Shown in pieces: positions 43,359 through 55,301 of a stretch of 64,000 nucleotides of DNA. The notes under the pieces are model-generated. The model saw nothing but the letters and a program-made list of their open reading frames with translations, was not told where the DNA came from and made no database searches. Numbering within the stretch: the stretch's first letter is position 1; each line of letters opens with the position of its first letter. Source of the stretch: Posidonia oceanica. Its lineage: Eukaryota > Streptophyta > Magnoliopsida > Alismatales > Posidoniaceae. A program made the position numbers and the translations under genes. Where the stretch lies: positions 77,440,001 to 77,504,000 of the forward strand of contig JAZBRS010000075.1 in assembly GCA_037176725.1 (NCBI GenBank), read 5' to 3'.

Positions 43359-44565
43359 ATAGTGTTTTATAACTTTGATTTATTGTCGGTTATTTATTTC
43401 TTTTCGTTTTTATTTTAAAAAAAATTCGTTATTTTAATCTTACAGGAATATTTAATTAGAGATCAAAAGAATCAGGAAGCCATTTCCAGAAAATCCTGGG
43501 GATCAGAAGCACCTCCTAGGCACTAATCTGTACTTCTGGCGCCTACTGGGCGCCCAGGTTAGTTATTTTCTCCGAAATTTTAGTTTCAGTTATTTCTAAT
43601 TTTTTTTAGAATTCTGATCTAAGGTTTAATTATTGTTTCGGTTTCTGTTTTTTCTCAGTCACTAATTTAAAAATCGAACATAAACTTGAACCCAATTAAA
43701 AATATTTTATGATAAGATAGAAACCTGTTTTTAGGGCATACATCATATAGTTTGCATTTAGAGTAATTTATATTTCCTGTTATTTTATTTTGGTGATTGC
43801 TGTAGGAAAATGTGCGTGTTCTCCTATTTGATTCCTTGCATTTTAGAGCATATAGTTAGTAGAAAGAACAACTTGTTTGAGCATAATTGTTTATTGCATA
43901 TCATTTCAAAGTACCTAAGGGCAAAACCTATAGCACAAGATAAGGTGGGGATTTCATTACACTTCCTTAGTCCAAAAATAATAATAATAAGCATAAAGCA
44001 TTGATCCAAGCCTAAATTAAAATCAAGTAGACATTAGCCCCTAGGATTCGAGCTCAATATGACAAGGGAGCCTAAGAGTGAATCTAATTTAAATTCTTCT
44101 CCTACTTGGTGTCTAGAAAAGTGGTTGACAAGGTTAAATCTTAAAAGACAAGTGGTTATTTAATTAGGTCCGTTGCTCAAGCACGGGGAGCCTCCTACTT
44201 TCCTCTACTGATCTGGCCATTTAGGTTAGAGAATTTTGATTTGAGAATCTCAAATGTTAACTTAAAAGTTAGGAGTTGTCTAGTTGTTTTTAGGTCAACC
44301 TTATTTCTAGAGCTTCTTTGAATTGTGTATTATTCCAATTTATCTTTAGACTAGGATTCTCTTTCTTATCTTCTAGAGTTTCTCGTCTTCTAGGACCTTC
44401 TTTTCCAATCTGAATCAGTCTTGTGATCCCATTTGGGTCAGAGATTTTTTGGGTTGTTTAGTAAGATTTGAGCCCAAATCCCTTAAGATCGATGAAATAA
44501 TCAATCAACAATCCCTTTAGGATACGTGCTACCTTGTTAGAATAGCCAAACCTTCATGTATTAGA
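43359..44565 (+). other. Leader of the Athila-like element
   Basis: About 1.2 kb with no recognised coding region. A short open frame at 43810-44004 has no domain. Confidence 0.55.
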
Positions 44566-46140
44566 ATGCCTGCACCTAATAGGAACAATTTTGAGCTTAA
44601 GGCCCATTACAATAGCATGTTGCCCAAATTTAGTGGAGTAGGGGATGCCTATCTTTTTGTCAGGGAGTTTGAAGAAGTATGTGCAATGATTAAGTTACAA
44701 CAGTTATCTGATGATGTCATTAAATTGAGATTCATATCATTCGCACTTAAGGATGGGGCAAAGAAGTGGTTATATAGTCTCCCCATTGATTTAATAAGCA
44801 CATGGAATGATTTTGTGAAAGTTTTCTTTAAGAAATATTTCCCACATCATAAGACCCAACAACTGAGGAAAGAAATTAATGGATGTAAGCAAGTAGATTC
44901 TGAACCATTTTGGAAATACGTAGAGAGGTTTAAGAATCTTCTGGCTCAATGCCCACATCATGGGATCGAAAAGTGAAGATTGTGTCAAATTGTTTATGAA
45001 GGGCTAAATTATTCTTCTAGGACATTGTTGGAGTCTATGTATCAAGGGAATTTCATGGGAAAAAGTGAAGAAGAGGCTTGGGCATTTTTAGAAGAGATAG
45101 CTAAGAAAACCGTTCAGTGGGAAATCACTAGTGATAATATTACACCTTCTAGTGGTAAGCACATAGTAGAAACATCCGTTGCTGATCAAGCAAAAATAGC
45201 TGCTTTAGTACGTAGGATTGAAGCCCTTAAGCTTCAAAATAGTACCATTGTCAGTCAAGTTTCTCAATCCAACCCTATTTGCACTAGATGCCAAGCATCT
45301 AATCATCTTGTTGAAGAGTGTCCATTCATGAGTCCAATAGTTAATGAACCTGAGCAAGTCAATGTGGCCTTTCAAAAGCAAAGTCGTGATCCATATGCCT
45401 CTACCTACAATCCTGGATGGAGGAACCATCCCAATTTTTCATGGACCCAAGGACCACATCAAATTGGTCCCAATCTGAATAAAAAAAGTTTTAGTCAGCC
45501 TAGCCCATATTACAATCAGTGTCCACAAGTAAATTCACCTTTTCAACCACCAAGCTTTGAAGATAAAAAGATCAATTATTTAGAAAAGAGTCTAGAGACG
45601 CTTGTTAGGGCCACACACAGTTTCATGAGTTCCACGGGTCAATCTCTCACAGCCAATACCCGGGCCATAGCTCGTCTAGAGATGCAGATGGGTTAGCTAG
45701 CAGCCACTATAGGAGAGAGGGGAAAAGGAAAGGTTCCAAGCCAACCTGAGGTAAACCCAAAGGGTCAAAATCCAAATCTATCCCAATAGGCCTATCAAGT
45801 TAATATGCTTAATGATCTCCAGACAGATACAGTAAACTCAGTCATCTCTTTGAGATCTGGAAAACTTGTTGACAACCATGTTGTCATACCTGATTTGGCT
45901 TAGAAGGATCCACCATCTAACTCAAGCCCAAATGATCAACCCATCCTAGGCCAGTCTGAAGAGCCCTTAGTTTCTGAGTCGAGTTGATCCATCCAGCCAA
46001 AAGCACCATTTCCAAATAGACTTAGATCTAAGAAAGCGGCTAACATGGATAAGGTTAGACAAATCTTTGAGCAAGTTAGAGTCAACATTCCACTTCTGGA
46101 TGTGATCCAACAGGTACCCACATATGCAAAATATCTAAAA
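44566..46140 (+). pseudogene. Athila-like gag, nonsense-interrupted
   Basis: NFELKAHYNSMLPKFSG, the capsid block KLRFISFALKDGAKKWLYSL and FFKKYFPHHKT are the retrotrans_gag plan; a zinc knuckle ICTRCQASNHLVEECPF follows. The same frame runs on past TGA (44974), TAG (45694) and further stops near 45787, 45901 and 45985 into the protease. Nearly all stops are one C-to-T or G-to-A step from sense codons. Start ATG 44566 fits the family start but is not proven. Confidence 0.85.
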
Positions 46141-47091
46141 GACTTGTGTACCTAGAAGAAAACAACCCAGGTGCCAAATAAAGCATTTCTCACTGCCAAT
46201 GTCAGCTCCATCTTGACCAGCTCAATGCTAACTAAGCAGAAGGACCCAGGTTGTCCTACTATTTCTTGTGTTATTGGAAATTCTGTTATTGATAATGCAC
46301 TCCTTGACCTAGGTGTAAGTATCAACCTAATCCCATACACTATCTACAAGCAATTAGGATTAGGAGAACTCAAGCCTACTTCTGTAACAATACAATTAGT
46401 AGATAGGTCCATCAAAAAGCCTATGGGGATAATAGAAGATGTTCTTATGAAGGTTGGAGGATTCATATATCCTGTGGATTTCATTGTTTTTGAAACTCAA
46501 CCGATCTCAAAGCTTAAGGGTCAAAAACCTATCATTTTGGGTCGACCATTTTTGGCAACATCCAATGCCCTGATCGATTGTCGAAATGGTATGTTCAAGC
46601 TCACATTTGGGAACATGACAGCAAAACTTAATGTTTTCAGGATAGATAATCAATCCATGCATTCCCTCAAAAATCCCACTGTCTTGCATATGGGGCTTGG
46701 ATCCAAAACTAAGGCTAAGTCGAAATCTAAGAATTCCAATAAGTGTAAAAAGGCCCAAGTAGAGAAGCTTACTGAGAAGGTCCATGTTGGAATTGAACCT
46801 CTTTCTATCTCTCATGAGCCCCCACTTGAACCATCTTTTTCATCTAATGATGAATCTATTGATTCCACTATCTACATTCTACCTCATTGTTCAGATCCTA
46901 TCACTAAATTAGCTCATACGCCATCTTACATAGACATCCAACCATGGACTTAAAATGCATATGAGGAATATGGAGCCTTTATAGCCTCATTTACAAAGGA
47001 GGATATTTATGAATTAACTGAGAATGAGCTGAAATGGTTTCTGAAAAAGAGAGAAGAAGTTTGGAAGGCTAAGCCTCCATTTAAATCATGA
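46141..47091 (+). pseudogene. Athila-like aspartic protease, end of the coding part
   Basis: VPNKAFLTANVSSILTSSM and NALLDLGVSINLIPYTIYK mark the protease, with the active site in the Athila form D-L-G. PIILGRPFLATSNALIDCRNG is the conserved C-terminal block. The frame crosses one TAA after 46950 and ends at TGA near 47091 with a Glu/Lys-rich tail. No RT follows. In intact Athila elements RT and integrase would come next. Confidence 0.88.
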
Positions 47092-48345
47092 GACTTAAGT
47101 TTGTGTAAATCTTATAAATATGTATCTATATATATTTTTCTTTCTTAGCAGCAGAAGTACTTTATTCCTAATCAGGTAACATTGTCCTTGTCTTTTTTCA
47201 ATTCATTGATCATATCATATTTATTGCATACATTGAGGACAATGCATGGTTTAGGTGTGAGGGGAAGTCTTCTCTGTGTCTTTCATTTTCTTCAGTTAGA
47301 GCCTTCTTTGTGTTTATTCATTCTCTTGTTTGACTTTATTTTTGAAAAAAAAAGAATGAAAACAATTAGGAATTATCCACATTGGTCTAATTAATTAGGA
47401 GCGAATTAGTAACCTTGTGTTTGAAGTTCAAAGGTAAGACTGAATGATTAGGAACCTTATGATTCAAAGAGTAGAGACAAAATCTGAAAAATAACATCAT
47501 CTGAAATATTCATAACTTATATGTACTTTATACTGCACTGTCAGTCTAGGCCATAGCTGTGGGGAATAAAGGAAGATCTGAAACACTTTAGCAATTAAAA
47601 AAATATATTAATAAATAAATAAAATTAAAAATATCTAATAATCACCGAGTAATTGAGTAACGTGTTTCAGTAAGCATTCATATTCACGTAAAAAGGTGAT
47701 TAGAGGATAAAAGAAAAAGAAAAAAAAAGACTTGTCTTTGAGATCTTAGCTACTCGAGTGATTAAGTCCTTAGGGGTGTCTTCACATCTGGTGACCTAAA
47801 ACCATCTGGTTTGGGATCCACTGACCTAAAGCTTCTTAAATGGGTAGCTAAGAATAAAGTCTAAGAAAGTAAGACACAAATCAATAAAATAAAATTGCTA
47901 ATGTGATAAGATTGGATTTGAAAACCCATGTTAAGGTCAATCTCACAAACACAAGGTACATATAAGTAATTTTTAAGAAGATGATGTGAAAAATAAGACA
48001 GTCTCTATGATGACAAGATGAGGGTTCTCAACAAACGTTAAACCAGAGGATTAAGACACTTGGGAACTTTGAATCTTTTCAATTGAGTAGAGTAATGTGG
48101 ATATTGTAGAATTTTCATTTTTTCTTTTACTTTCTTTATTCCTTGATCATTTTCTTTTGGCATTTTGTAGGTAGATCTGCCGTAAACTCTCACGAGACAT
48201 CACTCGTCCACTAGGGCAACCTAGGGGTTTAAAGACTTGTTGCACATGCTAAGTGCAATCGCGATTCCTGCAAAAGTAAGTTAGGATTTTCTTAATTTTC
48301 TTATGTTAAGTTAGAGTCAGTTTTGCTCGAGGACTAGCAAAAGAT
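47092..48345 (+). other. Non-coding 3' internal region of the Athila-like element
   Basis: No domain in any frame. The RT, RNase H and integrase expected here are missing. Confidence 0.65.
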
Positions 48346-48360
48346 AGGTATGGGGGTATT
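48346..48360 (+). other. Polypurine tract of the Athila-like element
   Basis: GGTATGGGGGTATT lies directly before the 3' LTR start TGATTAAC, as in Athila-type elements. Confidence 0.75.
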
Positions 48361-48427
48361 TGATTAACTCATAATACATACATATTTTATTCCCCATATT
48401 TATTGATTAATGTATATAAATAATGCC
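48361..48427 (+). repeat. Athila-like 3' LTR, left piece
   Basis: It matches the first 66 bp of the 5' LTR with few differences, then breaks off after TAAATAATGCCA. Confidence 0.88.
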
Positions 48428-48446
48428 ACCCATATTTATTTGCTCG

Positions 48447-48632
48447 AGTTTATTGATTTTAAATATATGATCATCCTACATTCCCAATATGTGTAGTTGT
48501 TTCCATCAAAAAATGGAGGTCTATTAATGCATTATCCCTCAATTGCATTATTGCTACTAGAGGCCATTTTTTTTTTGTCTAAGAAAGATTGTTAGATTTT
48601 GAATATTTAGACAACCTAACTCTGATACCAAT
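48447..48632 (-). pseudogene. Truncated gag start of a second SIRE-type copy
   Basis: ATG at 48567 begins MASSSNNAIEG; after an in-frame TAA the sequence continues with NRPPFFDGNNYTYWECRM and ends near LKSINS at 48447. It is homologous to 56751-56936. A PBS (TGGTATCAGAG on the minus strand) lies between it and the left LTR. Confidence 0.85.
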
Positions 48633-49844
48633 TGTTAGGATCTAATGACGCTCTAGAGGGGGTGAATAGAGTATTTAAAATATCATAGTATTCTTTGATT
48701 AATTTAACTTAAAATTACTTAAACAATTATACATGCACAGTCTATGATATTGAATTTTAATCTAAAGCATACAAAGAAGGGGAAGAGAGGTAATGTATGA
48801 CTCAATTATGTATAGTGGTTCAGCTACCCTACCTTGTCCACTCCCAGATCCCTTCTAGAGTTCCCTTAATCTTAATCACAGTAAAGTACACTTACTTGAT
48901 GAAGATTACAGCTTCCTCTGCAAATCCAGCAGAGTCCTTCTCTTAGCAGGAGAAGAATAACCACCATTGTTACAATTTCCTTCACAAATACGTAGCTCTT
49001 TTGATCTCCACAATGCTCTTGGCACTTGAACACTCTTGTTGATGAACTTTACAGCTTGCTTGGAAGATATCTCACTTAAAGTAGGCTTTTGAAGCTTGAG
49101 AGATGGAGTATATGATATCACTTGTATTGGTGTTCCTTAGTGAGGTCCTTGGGGTCATATTTATAGGTTTAGGAATGTCACAAAGTGTGTTTAATGGCTA
49201 GCCCAACGGATAGACCAAGACAACTGATTCGGTAGACCGAAAATGACCGGTTGACCGAAAAACTTAACGATCAACAGTATCGGCAGACCGATGAATTACG
49301 GTTGTGCCGAAAACCTATAACGGTCAAAAACAAATGATTTTCTGATGAAACCTAAATCGGTATACCGGTACAAATGGTTTTGTTGATTTTGACCTAACTT
49401 CTTTTTCTCAGTGTAACGGTCAAAAGTAAATGATTTTCTAATCAACTCTAAATCGGTATACCGATAGAAAAACGGTTTGCCGATTTTGACCTATCTTATA
49501 TACTCTATCTTTTCTCACATGATTTCTTCTGGTCCTTGGGTGTGGATATTTTCTAAGATCTTTTTAGGACACCATACACCTTAGGAGATTTATTACATTC
49601 ACATAGTACAATAATAAAGAAAAATCATACAACATATTACAACAATAAAAAATAATCTTCTTGACATTTCTTCTTGTCTTCATGAAGGCTTTGATGTGAT
49701 ATTCTTTTCTGCTTCTGATGCTTCACTTGACGTGTATCATATGTTGATTTTTTCAGGTATATTTCCTATCTTAGAATAAACTCAAACATAATAACTCAAG
49801 TAATTTGTTATCATCAAAATTAAATATCTCATTGATTATTTTCA
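48633..49844 (-). repeat. SIRE-type LTR, left copy (1,212 bp)
   Basis: It begins TGTTAGGATC and ends ATTTTCA on the plus strand. It contains many CGGNNNNCCG phrases (49230-49490). The right copy is about 97 bp longer through a duplicated CGGT...CAAAAGTAAATGATTTTC segment. Confidence 0.9.
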
Positions 49845-49862
49845 ACTATCTCTCCCTTTTTG
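49845..49862 (-). other. Polypurine tract of the SIRE-type element
   Basis: On the minus strand AAAAAGGGAGAGATAG lies directly before the left LTR (the 3' LTR in element orientation). Confidence 0.75.
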
Positions 49863-50520
49863 ATGATGACTAAATTTTGCATTTAACATTCCATTAATTT
49901 TTGGGCATAATATAATTTTGTAAATTTGACAGACATTTCAAATTCACATAAATTATGTATCAATGCTCCCCTTTACTATTAGCCTAGATAGGCATAGATA
50001 ATATCTTTCTTATGCTCCCCCTTACTGTAGGCATAAGTAAAATTAAATTGATGTTTATATTTTTCTCCCACTTTTTGTCATTAACAAAAAATAGTGTAAT
50101 ATATATATTTAAAATCAGAATGTATTTTCCAACTCAAGCTTAAAGTAGTAACAATATAGATTACAAAGTAATCACATTTGTAGTTTCCACTTACAAATCA
50201 TAGGTTCACTTGAACTCAACTCATATATCCAAAAAATATGCATATATAGGCATTTAAGTGTATACATTGCTTAAATTTCCTTAACTCATTTAATAACACA
50301 ATCATTCATGTTGGAAAGCATAAAATAGAAGATATCAAACATTTATTTCAGATACCATTCATAGATGCTAATCACCAAACATAGAAGATTTTATAAAGCG
50401 AAAAAAAATGTCATAATATTACAACCAGATTTGGAATACAATTTTGAAAATCAGTGAGAAGATGAATCCTCTTCATGTGAATCATCCAATTTCCTTTCTA
50501 TCTTATAGAACAGGTCTTCC
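49863..50520 (-). other. 3' untranslated region of the SIRE-type element
   Basis: AT-rich with no open frame of note; it contains phrases such as CTCCCCCTTACTGTAGGCATA. No feature recognised. Confidence 0.5.
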
Positions 50521-50524
50521 ATTT

Positions 50525-51534
50525 TCCCTTGCCACTAAGTAGTTCGGTATTGCCAGTCGACAATGCTAGAGAATTGGTGTGATTGTTCTAGCTTTACTTC
50601 TTCAACTTGCTTCCTTAGTTTTTCAAGTTCCTCTTTAATATGATCCTCTTGTTCTTCTTTAGAAGTTTCAACTTCTTGTGCTTGAGTACTTGAAGAAGAA
50701 GGACCAGAAGCTCTAGATCTTCCAGATGCTTGCTCCATCTTATTTATAGTGATAAGATCTAGGGGTTTGGACCTAACGGGAAGGGATGGCTCATGGGTTA
50801 ATGGTATGTCATAGTGAATGAATAGGTATGTAAGTAGAGGGCCATAAAACAATTTTGTTTTAATGTGTCATATGATGGCAAATAATGTGAGACCAATTTA
50901 CTTGAATCCTTTTGGTTATGGCATACACAGCTTTGCAAGTCATACTTCTACGTTCATCAAAATGACCTTTCTTTTGTATGATGTTTGCTGCTAGAATATA
51001 AGCCATTATTCTAGATTCTTTGGTTAATTGATTTATCTTATTTGGCAAAAATGTACTTTTCTTATTTATTGAAATTGCTTTGTTTATATCTAAGCATGAC
51101 CATCCTAATTTCTCAATAGATAGTGTGAGGTCAATTCCAATATATGGTATTTGCAAGAATTGTCCTATGAGTATTTCATCAAAAGGAATATCTATTCCTA
51201 CAAGATATGATGTAAAAGTGTCATAGGAAATTTGAAGATTTGCATAGAATTGGGAAACTAAATGGGGATAATACTTAATGTCACCTATGGATGCAAGCAC
51301 CGGGATTAAAGATTGAGCTTCAAAAAGAGGACCAATATTTGGACCTAAGGAGTTGAAAACTACCTTCCTTCCCGTGAGGACTTCTCAGTTTACAAAGAAA
51401 TGTTGATGAGCCTTCCTTGCTTCTTCACTGATGAAGAGGAGAATCTGGTTGCCGTAGGTGTGGTCGTCGTTGTCGGAGGAGTTGGTCGGAGCTTTTCTCT
51501 TGGGCTTGGACGCACAACTCTTCTTAGGGGCCAT
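50525..51534 (-). pseudogene. Envelope-like / plant-transposon ORF downstream of pol
   Basis: ATG at 51534 opens with MAPKKSCASKPKRKAP; the core reads VVFNSLGPNIGPLFEAQS, HLVSQFYANLQISYDTF and FDERRSMTCKAVYAIT, matching the putative plant transposon protein domain (Transposase_32 type) found in the third ORF of SIRE/Maximus elements, called envelope-like. A TGA lies between FVN and EVLTGRK (likely from TGG). A stop and frameshift near 50860 precede a C-terminal part with a Glu/Lys-rich coiled coil (EELEKLRKQVEEVKLEQ). No transmembrane segment is clear. Confidence 0.65.
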
Positions 51535-51714
51535 TGGAGAGGTCGAGTGAGGAGTGGAGGACGAGAGGGTGTTAGGGGATGAGAGATCTGGTGGTTTTCT
51601 ATGGCTTGGGAGAGTAGAAGAAGGAGAGGGTTAGGGTTTTGGAGGAGTCGGCTGTGAGTGAGGAAGGTGAAATAAAAATCGGTGGAACCCTAGGCTTTTA
51701 TACGGAGGAGCCAT

Positions 51715-52250
51715 TTTTGAACAAAACGATATACCGATATGCAATCGGTATACCGATACACTTGATACAGCTCGCAAAGTTGTCAGGTCGGTAAAAAAAG
51801 TTTGACCGAAACAGGGATTTTCGGTAGACCGGTATAGAAAGTTCTCCCAAAACAGAGATTCAAAAAGGTTCTCCCAAAATAGGGATTTTCGACAGACCAG
51901 TATAAAAAGTTCTCCCGAAACAGGGATTTTCGGCAGACTGACATTATGAACGGTATGACTTTTTATATGAACATTTGATTCAATAACGGTAGACCGATCA
52001 AAAAGGTTCTCCCGAATCAGGGATTTTCGGCAGACTGCTATAAAAGATGCTCTCAAATCAGTGTTTTTCGGCAGACTGCTATAAAAGGTGCTCCCGAATC
52101 AGGGTTTTTCGGCAGACCGGTGAAAAAGATTTTTCCGAAAAATATGGGTTTTTGGTGAATCGGTCAAAAACAGTGTAACAAAAACCTGTCAGATTTTTTA
52201 GAAAACGGTAGTCCGATGGGAATCGGTGTGCCGATTCCAATTTCTGTTCA
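51715..52250. repeat. CGGNNNNCCG-rich repeat region
   Basis: Phrases like GTTCTCCCGAAACAGGGATT with CGGTAGACCG, CGGCAGACCG or CGGTATACCG recur at roughly 30-70 bp intervals. Similar phrases fill part of both LTRs. No coding frame. Confidence 0.8.
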
Positions 52251-52260
52251 AAACAAATGT

Positions 52261-53855
52261 TTATATTATTTCACATGCTTTGCGTATACCTAGGTTTCTT
52301 CTAATTTTTACAAATTGTGTCTCATAAAGAGGTTTTGTTAAGATGTCTGCTAATTGATCAGTGGTGGGTATAAATTTTAATTTTATATTATTTTTAGCCA
52401 CATGATCTCTTAGAAAGTGATGTCTTACTTCTATGTGTTTGGTTCTTGAATGATGTACTGGATTTTTAAACAAGTTTATGGCACTTGTATTATCACAGTA
52501 GATTGGTGTTGTGTTAAATACTAAGTCATAGTCTTTTAGGGTTTGTTTCATTCATAATACTTGGGCACAACAACACCCAGCTACGATGTATTCAACCTCA
52601 TTAGTGGATAATGCAACACTATTTTGCTTCTTGCTAAACCAAGAGACTAAAGAGTGTCTAAGAAATTGATATGTTCCACTTGTACTTTTTCTATCCGTTT
52701 TACATCCAGCATAGTCAGCATCACTATAACCTATTAGGTCTACTTTTGAATTTCTAGGATAAAATAGTCCTAAATCTTTAGTTCCTTGTAGATATTTAAC
52801 TATCCTTTTAACTGCTACTAAGTGTGATTCCTTAGGTGTAGCTTGATATCTAACACATAAACAGAAACTGAACATGATATCAGGTCTACTGGCAGTTAAG
52901 TACAGTAGAGAACCAATCATTCCTTTATACATCTTTTGATCTATGCTAATTCCATTTTCATTATGATCAAGTTTTGTATTTGTACTCATTGGAGTTTTTG
53001 CCTCCTTTGAACTTTCCATTCCAAATCTCTTAAATAATTCTCTTACATATTTTTCTTGGTAGATAAAAATTCCATCTTTTAGTTGTTTTACTTGAAAATC
53101 GATAAAGTAGTCGAGTTCTCCCATCATACTCATTTCAAATTTTTGTTGCATGATCTTAGAGAATTCATCACATAATTCTTCATTTTTGGATCCAAATATA
53201 ATATCATCAACATAGATTTGTATTAATAATAACCCTTTTTCATTTTTCTGAATGAATAAAGTGGTATCAACAACTCCTATGATAAACCCATTTTCAATTT
53301 CGAAATTTCTTTAACCTATCATACCAAGCTCTAGGAGCTTGCTTTAATCCATAGAGTGCCTTGTTCAATTTGAATACATGGTCTGTAAATACTTCATTTT
53401 CAAAACCAGGGGGTTATTTTACATATACTTCTTCCTCAATTATCCCATTCAAAAATGCACTCTTAACATCTATTTGATATAGCTTGAAGTTCAAACTACT
53501 TGCATAAGCTAGTAACATTCTAATAGACTCTAGTCTAGTTACTGGAGCATAGGTTTCGTCAAAGTCAATTCCTTTTTCTTGATTATAAACCTTATACTAC
53601 TAATCTAGCTTTATTTTTTACTATGTTTCCAAATTCATTTAATTTATTTCTATATATCCATTTTACTCTAATGATTTGGTGATCTTTGGGTTTTTGGACT
53701 AATTCCCACACATTGTTTCTTTTAAATTGATTTAACTCTTCATTTATAGCAATCATCCAATATTCATCCTTGTAAGCCTCATTTATATTTTTGGACTCAA
53801 TAGATGATATGAATGCATATGAAGTACATTCGTGATCCAATTTGGATCTGGTCAA
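52261..53855 (-). pseudogene. SIRE-type reverse transcriptase and RNase H
   Basis: The N-terminal block WMIAINEELNQFKRNNVWEL opens RT (53855-53592); the YVDD box (IYVDDIIFGS) lies at about 53196-53225 in a broken region; GMIGSLLYLTASRPDI and GYSDADYAGCKTDRKS follow (53151-52552). A TGA at 52552 (one step from TGG) precedes RNase H with PIYCDNTSAINL and TKHIEVRHHFLRD. Frames shift between 53160 and 53590. The active residues look preserved. Confidence 0.9.
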
Positions 53856-53858
53856 AAT

Positions 53859-54734
53859 TCATTTGGTGATTTCTCCAAGAATTTGTTCTTTTGGATGACC
53901 ATGAACGAATTGCCAGTTTGATGTATCATTTTCAACTTCTTCAAATTTGAGTGTGTTTTCGTTATTTTCAGGTTTACTTACTTGATTTTCTTGATTATTT
54001 TCTTCATTTTCTAGATTTATAATATTGATGTAATTTTCATCAAAGTTTACATGCATTGATTCTTCAATGGTAAGTGTTCTTTTATTATATATTCTATATG
54101 CCTTGCTTCTAGAGGAATATCCAAGGAAGATTCCTTCATCAGATTTGGGATCAAATTTATCTAGATTATCCTTGGTGTTTAAAATAAAACATTTGCAACC
54201 AAAAACTTTGAAATATGAAATTCTTGGAGTCATGCAAAACCAAAGTTCAAAAGGAGTTTTATTGAAAACTGGTCTAAGTAAAACTCTATTTAAAATGTAA
54301 CAAGCTGTATTGACAGCTTTGGCCCAAAAATGCGTAGGTAAATTATTTTCATAAAGCATTGTTCTAGCCATTTCTTGTAATGGTCTACTTTTCCTTTCAA
54401 CAACTCCATTTTGTTGAGGAGTTCTAGGAAAAGAGAAATTATGTTGAAAATCGTCTTCTTCACAAAAACTTTCAAAAACTTCATTTTCAAATTCTCCTCC
54501 ATGGTCATTTCTAATTTTTATGATACTTAGACCTTTTTCATTTTGAACCTTTTTGCAAAACTTTTGAAATTCACAAAACACATCATTTTTATTTATTAAA
54601 AACAAAACCCATGTGAATCTTGAAAAATCATCTACTACAATAAAGGCATATCTTTTTCCTCCTAGACTCAATGTTCTACTAGGACCAAATAAATCGATAT
54701 GAATTAGCTCTAGAGGTTTGGTAATAGAAATCAT
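53859..54734 (-). pseudogene. SIRE-type integrase
   Basis: IHIDLFGPSRT (first Asp), IIKIRNDHGGEFENE (second Asp) and NGVVERKSRPLQEMA (Glu) give an intact DDE triad. The C-terminal ISYFKVFGCKCFILN and GIFLGYSSRSKAYRIYNK blocks follow. The 291-codon frame is one of the longest in the element. The pre-integrase zinc region (54735-55070) is in decayed frames upstream. Confidence 0.9.
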
Positions 54735-55073
54735 TTCTTTGGATTTAAAAGAAGATTTAATTTTCTTTCCATATTGATAAGCATCACATAATCTGTCTTT
54801 TTTGAAATCTATTTTTGGTAAACCATGAATAAAATCACCTTTAGATAATTTTTATAACTGTCCCATATTGGTACGACCGAGTCTTCTATGTCATAACCAA
54901 ACATTATCATTTGTAGAAGCAACACATGATATTATCTTCTTAGTTTTATAAGAAACTTTAATTTTATATACATTATGCTTTCTATTTCCCATAAATATTA
55001 TTTTATTTGTAGATGATTCGAAGATGGTACATTCCTTTTTATCGAATAATACTTTGTAACCAATATCACATAA
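54735..55073 (-). pseudogene. Pre-integrase region, decayed
   Basis: On the minus strand the His/Cys pre-integrase region (RLGHTNMGQL and CDAYQYGKKIKSSF) can be read across frame breaks. It links protease to integrase. Confidence 0.65.
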
Positions 55074-55301
55074 TTAACTAATGCTAATTAAATTATGTTT
55101 TAAGCTATCAACTAACAGAATATTTTCAATAGAGGTATTTTCAGGATTACCTACATTTCCTATCTCGACAATTTTCCCTTTGGCATTATCTCCAAATGTC
55201 ACTGTTCCTTCATCTTTGGACTTAAGAGTGCTCAAGAGATTATGATCTCCGGTCATGTAATGAGAGTAACCACTGTCCAAGATCCACTTTGAGTTCATCA
55301 T
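55074..55301 (-). pseudogene. SIRE-type aspartic protease
   Basis: KWILDSGYSHYMTGD contains the DSG active site; GTVTFGDNAKGKIVEIG is the usual next block. It overlaps the gag end by four bases in another frame. Confidence 0.85.
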
